This document shows, in pieces, positions 54,455-64,000 of a DNA stretch of 64,000 nucleotides. Source of the stretch: Thalassia testudinum (taxonomy: Eukaryota; Streptophyta; Magnoliopsida; Alismatales; Hydrocharitaceae); assembly GCA_037157565.1 (NCBI GenBank), contig JAZHRO010000022.1, positions 3,472,001 to 3,536,000 on the forward strand, given 5' to 3'. Position numbers and translations under genes: made by a program. The notes beneath the pieces are model-generated. The model was given only the letters and a program-made list of their open reading frames with translations. It did no database searches and was not told the origin of the DNA. Every line of letters starts with the position of its first letter. The first letter of the stretch is position 1.

Positions 54455-55160
54455 CTTACCATCGCAAGGGAATCTACCTCCTCTATCACCGTCGCTTCCC
54501 ACCACCGAGCCTTCATCTCCTCCGGTGTTGGCCAATCAAAGTCGGTGTGGATCTCCCTCCTCTTCGTGCATAGTTAAGTTATTCCTCCTCCTCTCCTTCT
54601 TTAGGTTAGATTCCACCTCTTATCTCCCTAATTCAACCGAAAAACCACTCTCTTCCCTGTCATCTTCTCCATGACCGGCGACGCCTCCGGGGAAGCTGCG
54701 CCACCACTACACCACATGAAATCGCACACTATCGCCACCAAAACCTTCACCTCACCTCCATGAGTAAAAGCCCCAACATCATTTGGAGCTTTGATCTTCT
54801 TTTCACTTTGTTGGACAACCCACCTTCCACTTGCATAGTTCGACTTCGTCTGACCACCATTCACCTCCAAAATCCACATAAACACCACCATCACCTTCCT
54901 TAGACCTAGGCAAAGCTTGTGAACGTATTAATTGGGGCCATGAGCCTGTATTTTGGATTGCAGGTGTTCACCGGATCTCTGCTTCACGTCGCCTCCGTCC
55001 GCCATTTATTGCCGACCACTAACTCCAAGGTCACCCCCAGCAGCTACGGCTTGGCTTGGAAAAACCACCTGCGTCGTAAATCAAAGAAAGAAGCTGTAGC
55101 AGCAACCTCGATTTCACGAGGACATCCACAGCTGTGTCGAAGAAAAAGGAAGCTAGTTTA

Positions 55161-55205
55161 GTCCCACATTGTGGGCACCAAACCTCGCACAGCACATAAA
55201 TAAAT
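55161..55205 (+). promoter_or_regulatory. snRNA-type USE plus TATA, LTR E
   Basis: GTCCCACATTG (55161-55171, one change from the USE consensus), 24 bases, then ATAAATAAAT from 55196. Confidence 0.5.
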
Positions 55206-55225
55206 TCTCTTCCAAGGGCTCACTG

Positions 55226-55377
55226 CCTCCACACGAGAGGTAAGGTGCCTCTCACACCTTACTCTCCACTCCTGACCCGTGATACATTGCCTATGGGTCT
55301 GGTCCCCTTTCCGGATCCGATAACCCGATTAGTGCTCTGATTAGGTAGAGTATCTGAGGAGGGTAGGGGTAGGTTTT
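55226..55377 (+). ncRNA. Predicted Pol III-type transcript, LTR E
   Basis: The start is inferred. It contains the stem GAGAGG (55235-55240) / CCTCTC (55248-55253) and ends at the first T4 run, 55374-55377. Confidence 0.35.
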
Positions 55378-55552
55378 GCACCTCAGGCCTCGTGCCTGTG
55401 GAAGCCTAACACTTAGTGTCTCTAAGGCAAGTTTCTTCTTTGTGCTTGGCACCCTTGTGCCTATTTTGAGGGTTTAGAAGTTGAGGCTTCTGAGGTTTGC
55501 CTCCGACATCTAATTGTGGCATTGGTTAAGAAACTGTGGACATATTGGCTAT

Positions 55553-57316
55553 TGATGAATGGAATTTGGTACGCTAAAAAGTTTGAGTTTTGAAACCCTG
55601 TTGTTGTAGTGTGTAAAAATCCATCAATTAGATAAAATTTACCGAAACTCTGGTGAGTCCCGGGTCGAACACGGGGAGGTGAATGTTTGATCAAAAATCA
55701 CATTGGAATTATTATCACGAAGTAGATTAGCTGGTCGAATTAAATCTACCCTAGCCATTCTACTTAAAGAATAAACAATAGAAGACAGAGAAAGAATAAT
55801 AAAAGAAAGAGAAAATAAAGAGAGAATAAACAAATATTTCATAATGATAGAAACATGTTCATTACATTTATGTGCTACACTAGAAAGCAGGAAATCTATA
55901 CTAGAAAGTGATAAAAGAGAAGGGGATGAGAAATTATCCTCCTCGATGGCTGCTTGGAGGATGAGCCACGTTGATGGAGCGCCCGGACAAGTGTGGTGAG
56001 ATGTTGGACAAGGGAGAACAAAGACGGAGGATGGAACAGGGCGACGTCACAGTAGGATCCGCTTCCCGAATGGCGGTGAGAGGAAACTTGTGGGATGCTC
56101 CACAAAGGAGGTGAGAAGATGGAAAGTTATTTTTATGACTCTAATGGAGCATCCCAGGTATGGGACTAGCTCAAAGAGCTTTGGAGGGGGTGAGAGAAGA
56201 GAGAAAGGGATGATTTACAAAGGGGAGTGTAGGGTCCTTTATATAATTGCATACATGGGGGCAAAAAGGTCTTTTGAAGGCTTGAAATTGATGGCAGGGA
56301 CTTTAGTGATAGATATGCACGTCGCTGAAGCCCCCATATCGCTAAAGCCATGCCTTGATCTCTGTTGTTTGCCTTTGATCCCAGCGCCCACGATGCGCCA
56401 CGTCGACGTTGCCTGATCTTCATGTGTTAGGCATGCCCTCACATTCAAGTGCTACTAGCAATCTGATCAAGAGATCAGACGGCTTAAAATCCACGCTCGC
56501 CACTTCAAATTCAGATGTTCCACATGCCTACATGCAATCGCATGTGGATGCCCGCGTCATCGCGCATGTATGCTTGCTTTCGTATCTAGTGCTGCCACGT
56601 CTACACTCAATTGGCCGCCTGCGCTGCATCCAACAGCTGAATTTAGCCACATCTGCTCCTTCACCTGATTTGAGGTGAGGTGGGGCTTAAACCTGCGCCT
56701 CCCTCTTTATAGATGTCCTCTGAACCAACGCGCTACGCTTAAGTTTGTGTTGCATGCTCATGACCGTTGGATCGAGATCTAACGGTCGAGATCGTGCGAC
56801 CTTTGATGAGGAGGAGATGGCCAGGGTTGTTGGGTGGCAGTGATGGTACCATGTGGTGCCATCATGGCCGTCCATTTTCTTTAACTTGTAGATGGTGTCA
56901 GAGATGTCAGATTGGACTGATTTTCATGTCGTTGGGTTGCGATCGTCGATCCGAACCCATCCGTGCGGTTGGATCTTTCATCTAAGGTTTGAATTTTACA
57001 CCACCTTGCCCCTTGACCTTTGATCTTTCTTGGACTGCATCTAATGCTATGGAAATCTGATAGGGGCGATCTCAGAGTTGTTGAACTCCGATAGTTGCCT
57101 TGATCAGATTCGTATGGTTGGATCTTCAATATGAGGCCTCGATAAATATTGCCTTATCCCCTGACCACGAAAGGGGAAAATTAACCTATAATTTATACAA
57201 TCTATCATAAATGCATGATGATGCATGTTATGTAATATTTATAATGATGAATGCTTCTATGACACTAGAAATATGCATAAATAGGTATTTTAGGTCAATT
57301 AGATGTGTACACATTA
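55553..57316 (-). repeat. A-type LTR of element Q
   Basis: It starts TGATGAATGG and ends GTACACATTA, followed by the A-type polypurine tract. The palindrome is at 56842-56863, the degenerate TGACG pair near 56300, and a CCGTTGGATC inverted pair at 56763-56785. Confidence 0.8.
56842..56863. promoter_or_regulatory. 22-bp palindrome, Q LTR
   Basis: GATGGTACCATGTGGTGCCA plus TC; the centre is ATGT instead of ACGT. Confidence 0.45.
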
Positions 57317-57928
57317 CACCCCCATGCCTATCTTTTGCTAGTCCCTAACAAAAGGATATGCTATTTATAAAAGAATTAGGATCAGATTTCTTGGGCAAAA
57401 GTTATTTTTCAACACTAGGAAATTTCTACTAAGACCTGAACTGCAAGAAAACAACAGCACCCAGGTGTCTACCAAAATGCAGACCACCCATACCATTGCC
57501 TTATTCAAAAGCAAAAACATCTTTTTTTCTTTTTCTTCTTTTCTAATTTTTTTTGGATTTTTGAGTTTAGAGTTTCCGTGTAGCTTTCTACGGCTACCCA
57601 ACCCACCCAAGACTCGAAAGAACTCTAAGTGCTAAGAATCTTTTTTTATGAAGTGATAGACTCATTGATCGGCAATTAGAATGGACTTCAGGTTTCTACG
57701 CCCCTAGGTGACCTTGAATAGAAGTTCTGCCTAAAGGTGTATCTATCTGACCGGTAGCTTTCTCCCTACTTTTTATTTTTATTGGGTCAAACAAGGGCGA
57801 ACCCAGTGTATATCTCTCCAGCTTCTTCTACTTCCTCTCTTCTTCCTAAGTGTTTGGATTTAAATGTGCATTTTGTGAGCTGGGTTCTGGACAATCGGTC
57901 GATGAGCTATTACGACCGACAACTTGCC
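57317..57928 (-). mobile_element. Element Q internal remnant (polypurine tract and first repeat)
   Basis: Colinear with 4561-5170 of element A, up to the phrase GACAACTTGCC, where it stops abruptly inside the first 60-bp repeat. The rest of Q is missing. Confidence 0.75.
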
Positions 57929-58172
57929 TCAAAGGGTAGGCTCTAGATTCGAAAGGTTGAAAATTAAGGGTTTGCCACTCCATCTGAGGTCGAGGGAGGT
58001 GGTTGCTTTGATGATAGCAGGGTTTGCAAAGCTGGCAGAAGATGAGGAGGTAGGCCTATGGGATGGGGATGCCTGCACTCTATGTGTGAATGTGGATGTC
58101 TTTAGGGGGGATTTGTTGACAGTGTGAGTGGTCATCTTTCAAGGAGGAAAATGCTTGCATCGTAGTATAGGG
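57929..58172 (+). pseudogene. LINE ORF1 fragment (DUF4283-like)
   Basis: The frame reads FERLKIKGLPLHLRSREVVALM, then CTLCVNVDVFRGDLLTV and a stop, and the sense goes on for about 10 residues. The KGLPLHL...VNVDV pattern is that of the DUF4283 domain in ORF1 of plant L1-type LINEs. No poly-A or target duplication is seen, so how it came to lie between Q and LTR F is unclear. Confidence 0.5.
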
Positions 58173-58404
58173 TGACGAAAATCGCTTTACAACATTTAAA
58201 TTTATAGAGTGCTCAAAAATAAAAAATGAGTCTGAGATCGTTCACAGGGAGAAAATATGGAATTTATGTACTAATCTCAATATAAATCAATGAGCACAAT
58301 AATAAGATGTTCAATGAATAATATTCTACTCAAAATGATATGCAATTGTATCACAAGTTTTTGAGATAAAACTAAATCAGAAATCTAAAAAATGGTGATT
58401 TGAA

Positions 58405-58657
58405 CTGGCATGGGTTTGGTATGAGAGAGAAGACACATGTGCATATGGCTGTCACTCTCTGGTGTGTGTGGAAACCGAGAAATGCGAGGCTTTTTCAAGA
58501 GAGACTGGTGTGTTGTGAAAAAATTGTAAGAGAGTGCTGGTCCCTCATACATATGTGGGGATTTGTTTTGTAATTCCTCTTACTTGTTTATATAATATAC
58601 CTCTCCGGATTGCTATCGTAAGATGACATCTTTCCTTTTTGTTTCAAAAAAAAAAAA
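58405..58657 (+). mobile_element. 5'-truncated LINE (L1 type) with poly-A and target duplication
   Basis: The frame gives MAVTLWCVWKPRNARLFQER and IVRECWSLIHMWGFVL before a stop, the end of plant L1 ORF2 (the WxIWKxRNxRxF motif). A 3' tail of about 95 bases follows, then a run of 12 A. The flanks AAATGGTGATTTGAA (58390-58404) and ATGGTGATTTGAA (58657-58669) are the target duplication, so this is a 5'-truncated insertion of about 250 bp into LTR F. Confidence 0.88.
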
Positions 58658-58968
58658 TGGTGATTTGAATCACCACTTAATCCCTCAACTTAAGCATATA
58701 TCCCAAATATAAATTAACTCAAATTTTGCTACAGCGGTATCAACCAATTATGCCTCAAGTCCACATCAGATAAGAGCCTTAAATAATTCCGCAGTACCAA
58801 ATCAGAAGTTTGCCACAAGGGGCATGCGACTTAATTGTTTAAAGCTCAGAACAAGGAACAAGGCCTTAACAACTTAGAAGTAAGCCTTAGCACAAGGCTT
58901 CAGAGCACCACCCTCAGAAACAGCTAAGTATAAAGCATATGGGAACGTTTCCCAAGGTGGAACAATGC

Positions 58969-59127
58969 AAAACCCACCTCTACGCTCCTTAGAAATTCCT
59001 CTTTATTTCTCTAATTAGGCTCGCAATCGGGTAATCGGATCTGGGTAGGGGTCCAGGCTCACCGGGTGTGCAAGGTGAGCGAGGAGTGTAAGGCAGGGTG
59101 AGTGAGGGGCCTTACCCCTCATGTGAA
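58969..59127 (-). ncRNA. Predicted Pol III-type transcript, LTR F
   Basis: The start is inferred about 29 bases past the TATA. Stem GAGGGG/CCCCTC at 59104-59120. The first T4 run on the minus strand is at 58969-58972, in GGGTTTTGC, giving about 159 bases. Confidence 0.4.
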
Positions 59128-59155
59128 GAGGCAGTAAGGCTACAACACATTTTCC

Positions 59156-59197
59156 TTTTATACGGTGTTTGTAGTTCACCCACATACGATGTGGGAC
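59156..59197 (-). promoter_or_regulatory. snRNA-type USE plus TATA, LTR F
   Basis: Minus-strand GTCCCACATCG (59187-59197) is a perfect USE, followed after 24 bases by TATAAAAGG (from 59162 down). The clearest case in the window. Confidence 0.65.
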
Positions 59198-61012
59198 TAT
59201 GTTCCCTCCTCTTTCATGAGCAGTTGCAGGTGAAATGTGAGCGATTGAAGCTGCTACGATTGGGTGCTTTTCCCAATTGGGAGCCTGGGAAACTTCTTGG
59301 GAGTGGTCCACATCGATTGGGAGTAGTGCGTGGTCGGAGGAAGGAAATCGATGACAGAGGAGTTGCGGTGATGAATGGTGGTGACATGATGTTCGGCGAA
59401 ACCTGAAATCCACGAAAATGGCCTCTCGACCTGATTAAACACGTTCAAAAGCTTCACTTTAGCATGGCGAAGGTGTTAGTGGTGTTTTGGCGACGGTTGG
59501 CAGCTGGAGGAGGCCTGTTGGTGATGGAGAAGATGATCTGAGGTGCGTGTGTTCGGTGGGGTTCTCAGGTGGTCGTAAGGCAAAATTAGGTGAGGGCTTT
59601 TGATGGTGGAGTCGCGTCGGAGCTTCTAGCGACAATGGCTGGGTGTTTGGTGGCCGGTGATGATGGCACGGGCTTGTTGGAGCATTTGTCAGAGGCGGAG
59701 AAGATGAAGGGGGAAGGGTGATTCGTTAGCCGAATTAAGGTTGTAGTGGGTGGAATCTACGCTAGGGAGAGAGAGAGAATATACCTAAATTATGGATGAA
59801 AAGGGGGAGGATCATGCCAGCTTTGATTGGCCAGTGTCGAGGAAGGTGAAGTTCTCCGGTGATGAGAACGATGAGGAAGATGGGGTCTGGAAGCCTCTGC
59901 TTGGTACGACAAGAGGTGGAAGAAAGAGAGGAAGAAGATCCCCCTTCCTATCATACCTGGTAGAGGGCAACGACGGAGGATTGAGGAGCTCGCTGGAGTC
60001 ACGGCGGAGGTGGCCGGAGGATGAAAAAGATGAAGAATTTTAGGCCAAACCAGACTAGTTTTGGTCACTGAGCTATCTAGAGCTTATATAGAGCTCATAA
60101 CCGAGCTCTAATTGAGGAAAGGTGGCCAATTTGTTCAGAAATTGGGAAACAAGAAACCCACGTATTTCATGGGTTCGCTGGGGCTCAATATAGTGAATTG
60201 GAAGCCAAGATCTTGCTAAAATGATTCTCTACAATGTGAACACTAATCCCAGCAAATTTGGTGGGATTTGGAGTCGATTTGATAAGGTTTTGAGATGTTC
60301 AAAGCTCATCTATAGGTCGGTTGACCTAACAATGGTGGCAAGGACTAAAACGTGAAGAAGATGAGAAACTAGGGGGCTAAATGCAAGACTTTTGAAAGTA
60401 AGGGTCTGATTGTGAGAAATAGAGATTTAAGTGACTAAAATGCAAACTGGGTCAAAATGAACTCTGATTGGACCCAAATATTGGCCTTAACCTAATTTTG
60501 ACCCAAGGAATCTAACGATTAAGTTGGATTTGAGGTTTGTCCAAGTTTGACTGGGAAATTTGCATAGAAGCCCAAATTAGGGTAGAATTCTGTCCGAAAC
60601 TTTGTTCTAGGTCAAAATAGGTCTAGATGGTCAAATCAAGGGTATAAAACTGCTTAAAATATGTTTCTATGAATCTTAGGATGCTTAGATGAATTTTATC
60701 CTAACCAGAACATGTTCAATTTGAGTAGGTCTGAAATTAGGGTTTTATGTGCTGTTTTAGTTCTCGAAATCCGCAAAACCATGTTTCTGTCTGTGTTGAT
60801 CCACTTTTTAGAATTTAATGCTCATTTGACCTTCAATTAACCCCTGACAAACCTCATGGTTACTCTGCATTCATGATGTGATGATAAAACTACATAATTA
60901 ACCATTTTTAATGATTTCATCTCAGAATGGATTTGCATGGAATTACTGTCCTCAGGTGATCATTTAGGGGCATTTGTTCCTTGATTTCAACTAATTCAAG
61001 CTAGTTATTGAA

Positions 61013-62383
61013 ATTGAACTAGAAGGCAGATGAATAGTGAATTTAAAAAATATTGTAAGACAAAAACACAATAAAAAAAAGAGGTATAAGATTTTTAAGT
61101 GGAAACCCAAATCGGTTGAAAACCACCACTTAAGCCAATCCCTTGACTTAGGATTTTCGATCACAAAGTGATCAATCCACTAACCACACTACGTAAACAA
61201 GGGTAGTGTACTTCAATTACAAATTCCATCTCCTATCCCTAAACGGAGGCTTCTCCCTTTACAATGAAGAGATGGGGACCCGACAAGCTGGATACCCAAA
61301 CTACAATAATAGAATAAGAATGAAACAACACCTATTGAACACCCCAAAATATTAATGACTTCCTTATATATTAAGCATAAAAAGAACTCCCTAAGAATCA
61401 GCAGAATGAAGTGCACCGGGAATGTTGATTTGCCTTTTGATCAGAGTGTTGGCTCAGCATAAGGGAAATAGGAAGCAAGGAGTAGTAAGTGATTTTCTAG
61501 GGAAATTGTATCTCAAGAAGTGTGTTTTGCCAAAGAAGGATTGTAATCTATTTATAGGCAAGTTTAGAACCTTCAAGAAGACTTTGGAGAGGTCTCCTAG
61601 ACATTGGAGGCAAGTTCTAAAAGATTGGGACGAAATCCAACACAAATCAAAGCAATTATGATTCCAACAGCAATATCAGACATCTGATTTTTGGGTCAGA
61701 CATCTTATAGGACATCTGATTCTATTAGTCAGGCTCACTGTTTTCATTGGATTGAAACAGGGCCGTCTGATATATTCATATAAGATGTCTGATACAAATA
61801 TTGGACGTCTAATTATAAGTGGGTTCATTCCTGCATTCCTGTTTGACCAGATCCAAAAAGGGTTCTAAATTTCAAGGAACAGACGTCAATTTGGACATCT
61901 GCCATGTTTTCTAGATGTCTGGAAAGAGATTAATGACATGCTTTGGAAATCTAAGTGTCGAACTTTGGTTTTTGATAAGTGTGCTCAAAATAAATGGGCA
62001 ACGGTCCATTGTTAGACATCTGGTGATATGTCCAGACGTCTTAAAGTGTATTTTCCCATTATACTAACACACCAGAGAAAAAATGGGCATTAAAGTCTAA
62101 TAGTTGGTTTAAGGATGTCTAGGGTATGTGTTGGACGTCTAGATAAGGCTATGAACGTCTGATATAAGATTGCTTCAACTAATGCCTAAGAGTTGAGCAT
62201 GTAAAGGCAAGGCTATGGGCAATTAGACATCTGAAACATTGATCAGATGTCTTAAAGTTGAAAATCAGACGTCTGACAGTTGTGCTGGATGTCTGATTTG
62301 TGTCTTAGTGTTAGGTTTTTGTTTCTAATTTATCCTAAGTGTAGAGAGCCTAAGTTAGCTATTTATAAGTTATGTTTGGGGGC
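61013..62383 (-). repeat. Sirevirus-type LTR remnant
   Basis: No credible gene. Read on the minus strand, the 61070-61130 part (GGTTTTCAACCGATTTGGG and on) is typical of the end of Sirevirus LTRs. The right half holds the palindrome cluster 61675-62310, like that at 23625-23965. It is cut at 62383 by the solo LTR. Confidence 0.4.
61675..62310. repeat. Cluster of AGACGTCT-like palindromes, second block
   Basis: Roughly twenty occurrences of CAGACGTCTGA, GACATCTGAT and variants in 635 bp. Confidence 0.65.
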
Positions 62384-62836
62384 TGATATAGACACATCTA
62401 TTTAGGTTAAAATGCCTATTCATGTATGTTCCTAGGATTAGATTTGCATTTCATGTTATAAATATTGCATAACATGCATCATTGTGCATTTGGAGTAGTT
62501 GTATATATTTTAGATTAATTAGGTCCTTTTTATGGTCAGGAGAGAAGAAGCCTTATTTCAGGGCCTCCGATGGATGATCGGACCGTACGGATCTAATTAA
62601 GATGACGATCGGAGTCGAATGCCTCTGAAATCATCTAGATCGGAGAATTGTAGCATCGTATGAAGTCCGAGGAAGATCAACGGCCAGGGGGCAATGCGAC
62701 ATTCATATGGGTTTCGGATGGAAAATTCGATAGTATGGATGGATCCAGAGCGACAATCGCAGTCCAGCAACGTGAGAATCATCTCGATCTGAGCACTGTG
62801 GCACCCTCTACAAAAGAAAGAAGAATGGATGGGCCA

Positions 62837-62858
62837 GATGATGCCACATGGTGCCATC
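62837..62858. promoter_or_regulatory. 22-bp palindrome, solo B LTR
   Basis: GATGATGCCACATGGTGCCA plus TC, centre ACAT; about 370 bp upstream of the TATA box. Confidence 0.45.
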
Positions 62859-63204
62859 CAAGCCGCCCAACGTCGGCCAGTAGCAGTGCACGTGCACAGT
62901 CGCAGCCGCATGCAGTGCACGCGCGCAGCACAACTGCCACCACTTACAGCTCAACCGCGCACAGCAGCAGCGCAGCACATGCCAGCGCACTCATGTGCAT
63001 GGCGTAGGGAGAATGGGTCGTGATGTGCACGCCAGCGGGGCAGGCGCAGATCTTCAGCGACGCGCGCCTTTATTGATGCTTGCAGTTGTCACTAATGGTC
63101 TACGTGCGCCAACAAGAGGATTTAAAGGGAAGATCTTCAGCGACAGCTGCTGTGATGTTTATGGACGTCAGTAATGACCCAGATGCGAATTTGATCTTCA
63201 TCCT

Positions 63205-63218
63205 CTACTATAAAAGGA
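63205..63218 (+). promoter_or_regulatory. TATA box, solo B LTR
   Basis: CTACTATAAAAGG, colinear with the TATA boxes of the B and G LTRs on the other strand. Confidence 0.6.
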
Positions 63219-63920
63219 CCTACCCACCACCATTCCAAATCATCTCTTCCTGTCTTCCTCTCACCACCTCCAAGGCTCCAGAGAGAGCTTGTCCCAAGCC
63301 TGGGATGCTCCTCTAAAGCAAAACCAAATAGTTTTCCCTCCCCTCATCCCCATTCGTGGAGCATCCCATGGCCATCCTCTCACTGCCCTTCGAGAAGAAG
63401 ATCCTCGCCGCGGCGCCATCCAGCCCCATCCTCCGTCCTCCGGTTCCATCCTCCTTCATCTCGCTCCTCACCACCTTTCTCCAGGCGACGTCAGAGCGAG
63501 TCGTCCTCTGAGCAACCGTTAAGGGGGATTTCTCTCACCTCATTCTATCTTTTTACGCTTTCGTAGTGTAGATTTTCCGCTTTCGTAGTGTAACAAACAA
63601 TTCTTCATGAATGGATGATTGTTTCTCTCTCTCCTTCTCTCTCTCTCTTTTATATTTGCAAGTAGATTAGCTAGATAAGCATTTGTTGATCTGATCTCTT
63701 GCTTCCTAAAAATACAAAAAAAATTAGAAAAGATAAAAATGACCAAAAACAAATAAAATCAAAGCGCGGTTTTCAATTAAAGTAAACATTGCCTCCCTGT
63801 GTTTGACCCAAGACACACTTTTCGAGTTTCGGTATAAATTTTATTTGACCACGCAGTTTGCAACTATGACGACGGGTTACTTGTAACCCTGATTTCAAAC
63901 TCACGAAACACGTGCGATCA

Positions 63921-64000
63921 GGGGCTCTTTACAACATCTTTAGACTCAAATAAAATAAAGATTACAACCTTTGAAAGTTTACATAAAAAGCCTATGACCC
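63921..64000. other. Right flank, nothing recognised
   Basis: Begins with the target duplication GGGGC. It should continue the Sirevirus-type remnant interrupted at 62383, but 80 bases are too few to confirm this. Confidence 0.4.

Larger units (their letters stand above)
54455..55552 (+). repeat. LTR fragment E, C/D/F-related
   Basis: It lacks both ends: the left is cut by H, the right by the Q LTR. The middle resembles D and C in having a GC-rich first half, then the snRNA-type promoter (55161-55205), a hairpin, and GTAGGTTTTGCACC. No gene; frames in 54275-54674 are not conserved in relatives. Confidence 0.65.
58173..61012 (-). repeat. LTR F, C-related, probably solo
   Basis: It starts near TGACGAAAATCGC and is colinear with C: a U5-like end, GGTTTTGC, hairpin, promoter, GC-rich middle, and the AT-rich GGTCAAAATGA tail, to about 61012. 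No internal region follows on either side. The duplication could not be identified, and the right edge is uncertain by about 20 bases. A LINE fragment is inserted at 58405. Short frames (59015-59413, 59790-60068) are LTR sequence. Confidence 0.65.
62384..63920 (+). mobile_element. Solo B-type LTR, plus orientation
   Basis: It runs from TGATATAGACAC to GTGCGATCA, 1537 bp, with the perfect duplication GGGGC (62379-62383 and 63921-63925). It is colinear with the reverse complement of the B LTR. TATAAAAGG is at 63210-63218, the palindrome at 62837-62858, and a CT/GA tract near 63630-63650. No primer site follows. Short frames are not genes. Confidence 0.88.

Noticed and set aside
58173..61012. 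Full-length element with F as one LTR
   Set aside because: No matching second LTR, primer site or polypurine tract was found on either side.

Overview
This window comes from a plant nuclear genome, and I see no host protein-coding gene in it. It is a stack of nested LTR retrotransposons plus LINE fragments. The evidence for a plant is Ty3/gypsy elements of Tat and Athila type, Sirevirus-type Ty1/copia, an antisense Transposase_28-like gene, tRNA-Asp-type primer sites and TGACG/G-box promoter motifs. I cannot name the species.

Layout. 1-13979: a non-autonomous Athila-like element (B, minus strand), interrupted by a partial LTR (1-731) and by a complete related element (A, 2790-10224, 5-bp target duplication GACCC/GGCCC). 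13980-20414: old, mostly non-coding remains, with a degenerate reading frame, a GC-rich block, a 20-bp tandem array and LTR-like sequence. 20420-23041: a solo LTR (D, duplication ATGCC). 23047-25061: the 3' end of a Sirevirus. 25062-54454: a Tat-lineage element (H, minus strand) with degenerate gag-pol, a 45-bp minisatellite and a plus-strand gene antisense to pol. H is split by a young 10-kb element (C, 27990-38020, duplication CTATT, LTRs about 99% identical) and by a solo LTR (39636-41476) that itself carries element G (41477-48432, duplication ATACA). 54455-55552: LTR fragment E. 55553-57928: LTR plus 3' region of an A-type element (Q). 57929-58172: LINE ORF1 fragment. 58173 to about 61012: LTR F, holding a 5'-truncated LINE. 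61013-62383: a second block with the Sirevirus-type repeated palindrome. 62384-63920: a plus-strand solo LTR (duplication GGGGC).

How it works together. A, B, C and G share a tRNA-Asp-type primer site and a gag-like gene but have no pol, so they must move in trans. Their conserved non-coding leader and 3' region are candidate cis signals. A/B/G-type LTRs carry a TATA box, an inverted TGACG pair in the best copy, and a 22-bp palindrome around CACGTG. LTR families C, D, E and F carry a different promoter, and it is the most interesting signal here: a sequence matching the plant snRNA upstream element (RTCCCACATCG), exactly 24 nt from a TATA-like box, then a hairpin, with the first run of four or more T about 150-240 nt downstream in a conserved GGTTTTGC motif. 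That is the layout of a plant RNA polymerase III snRNA gene. A second unusual structure is the right LTR of G, rearranged into a hairpin with arms of about 450 bp.

Limits: everything was read by eye. Family assignments rest on recognised motifs, boundaries without a target duplication are approximate, and divergence values are hand counts.
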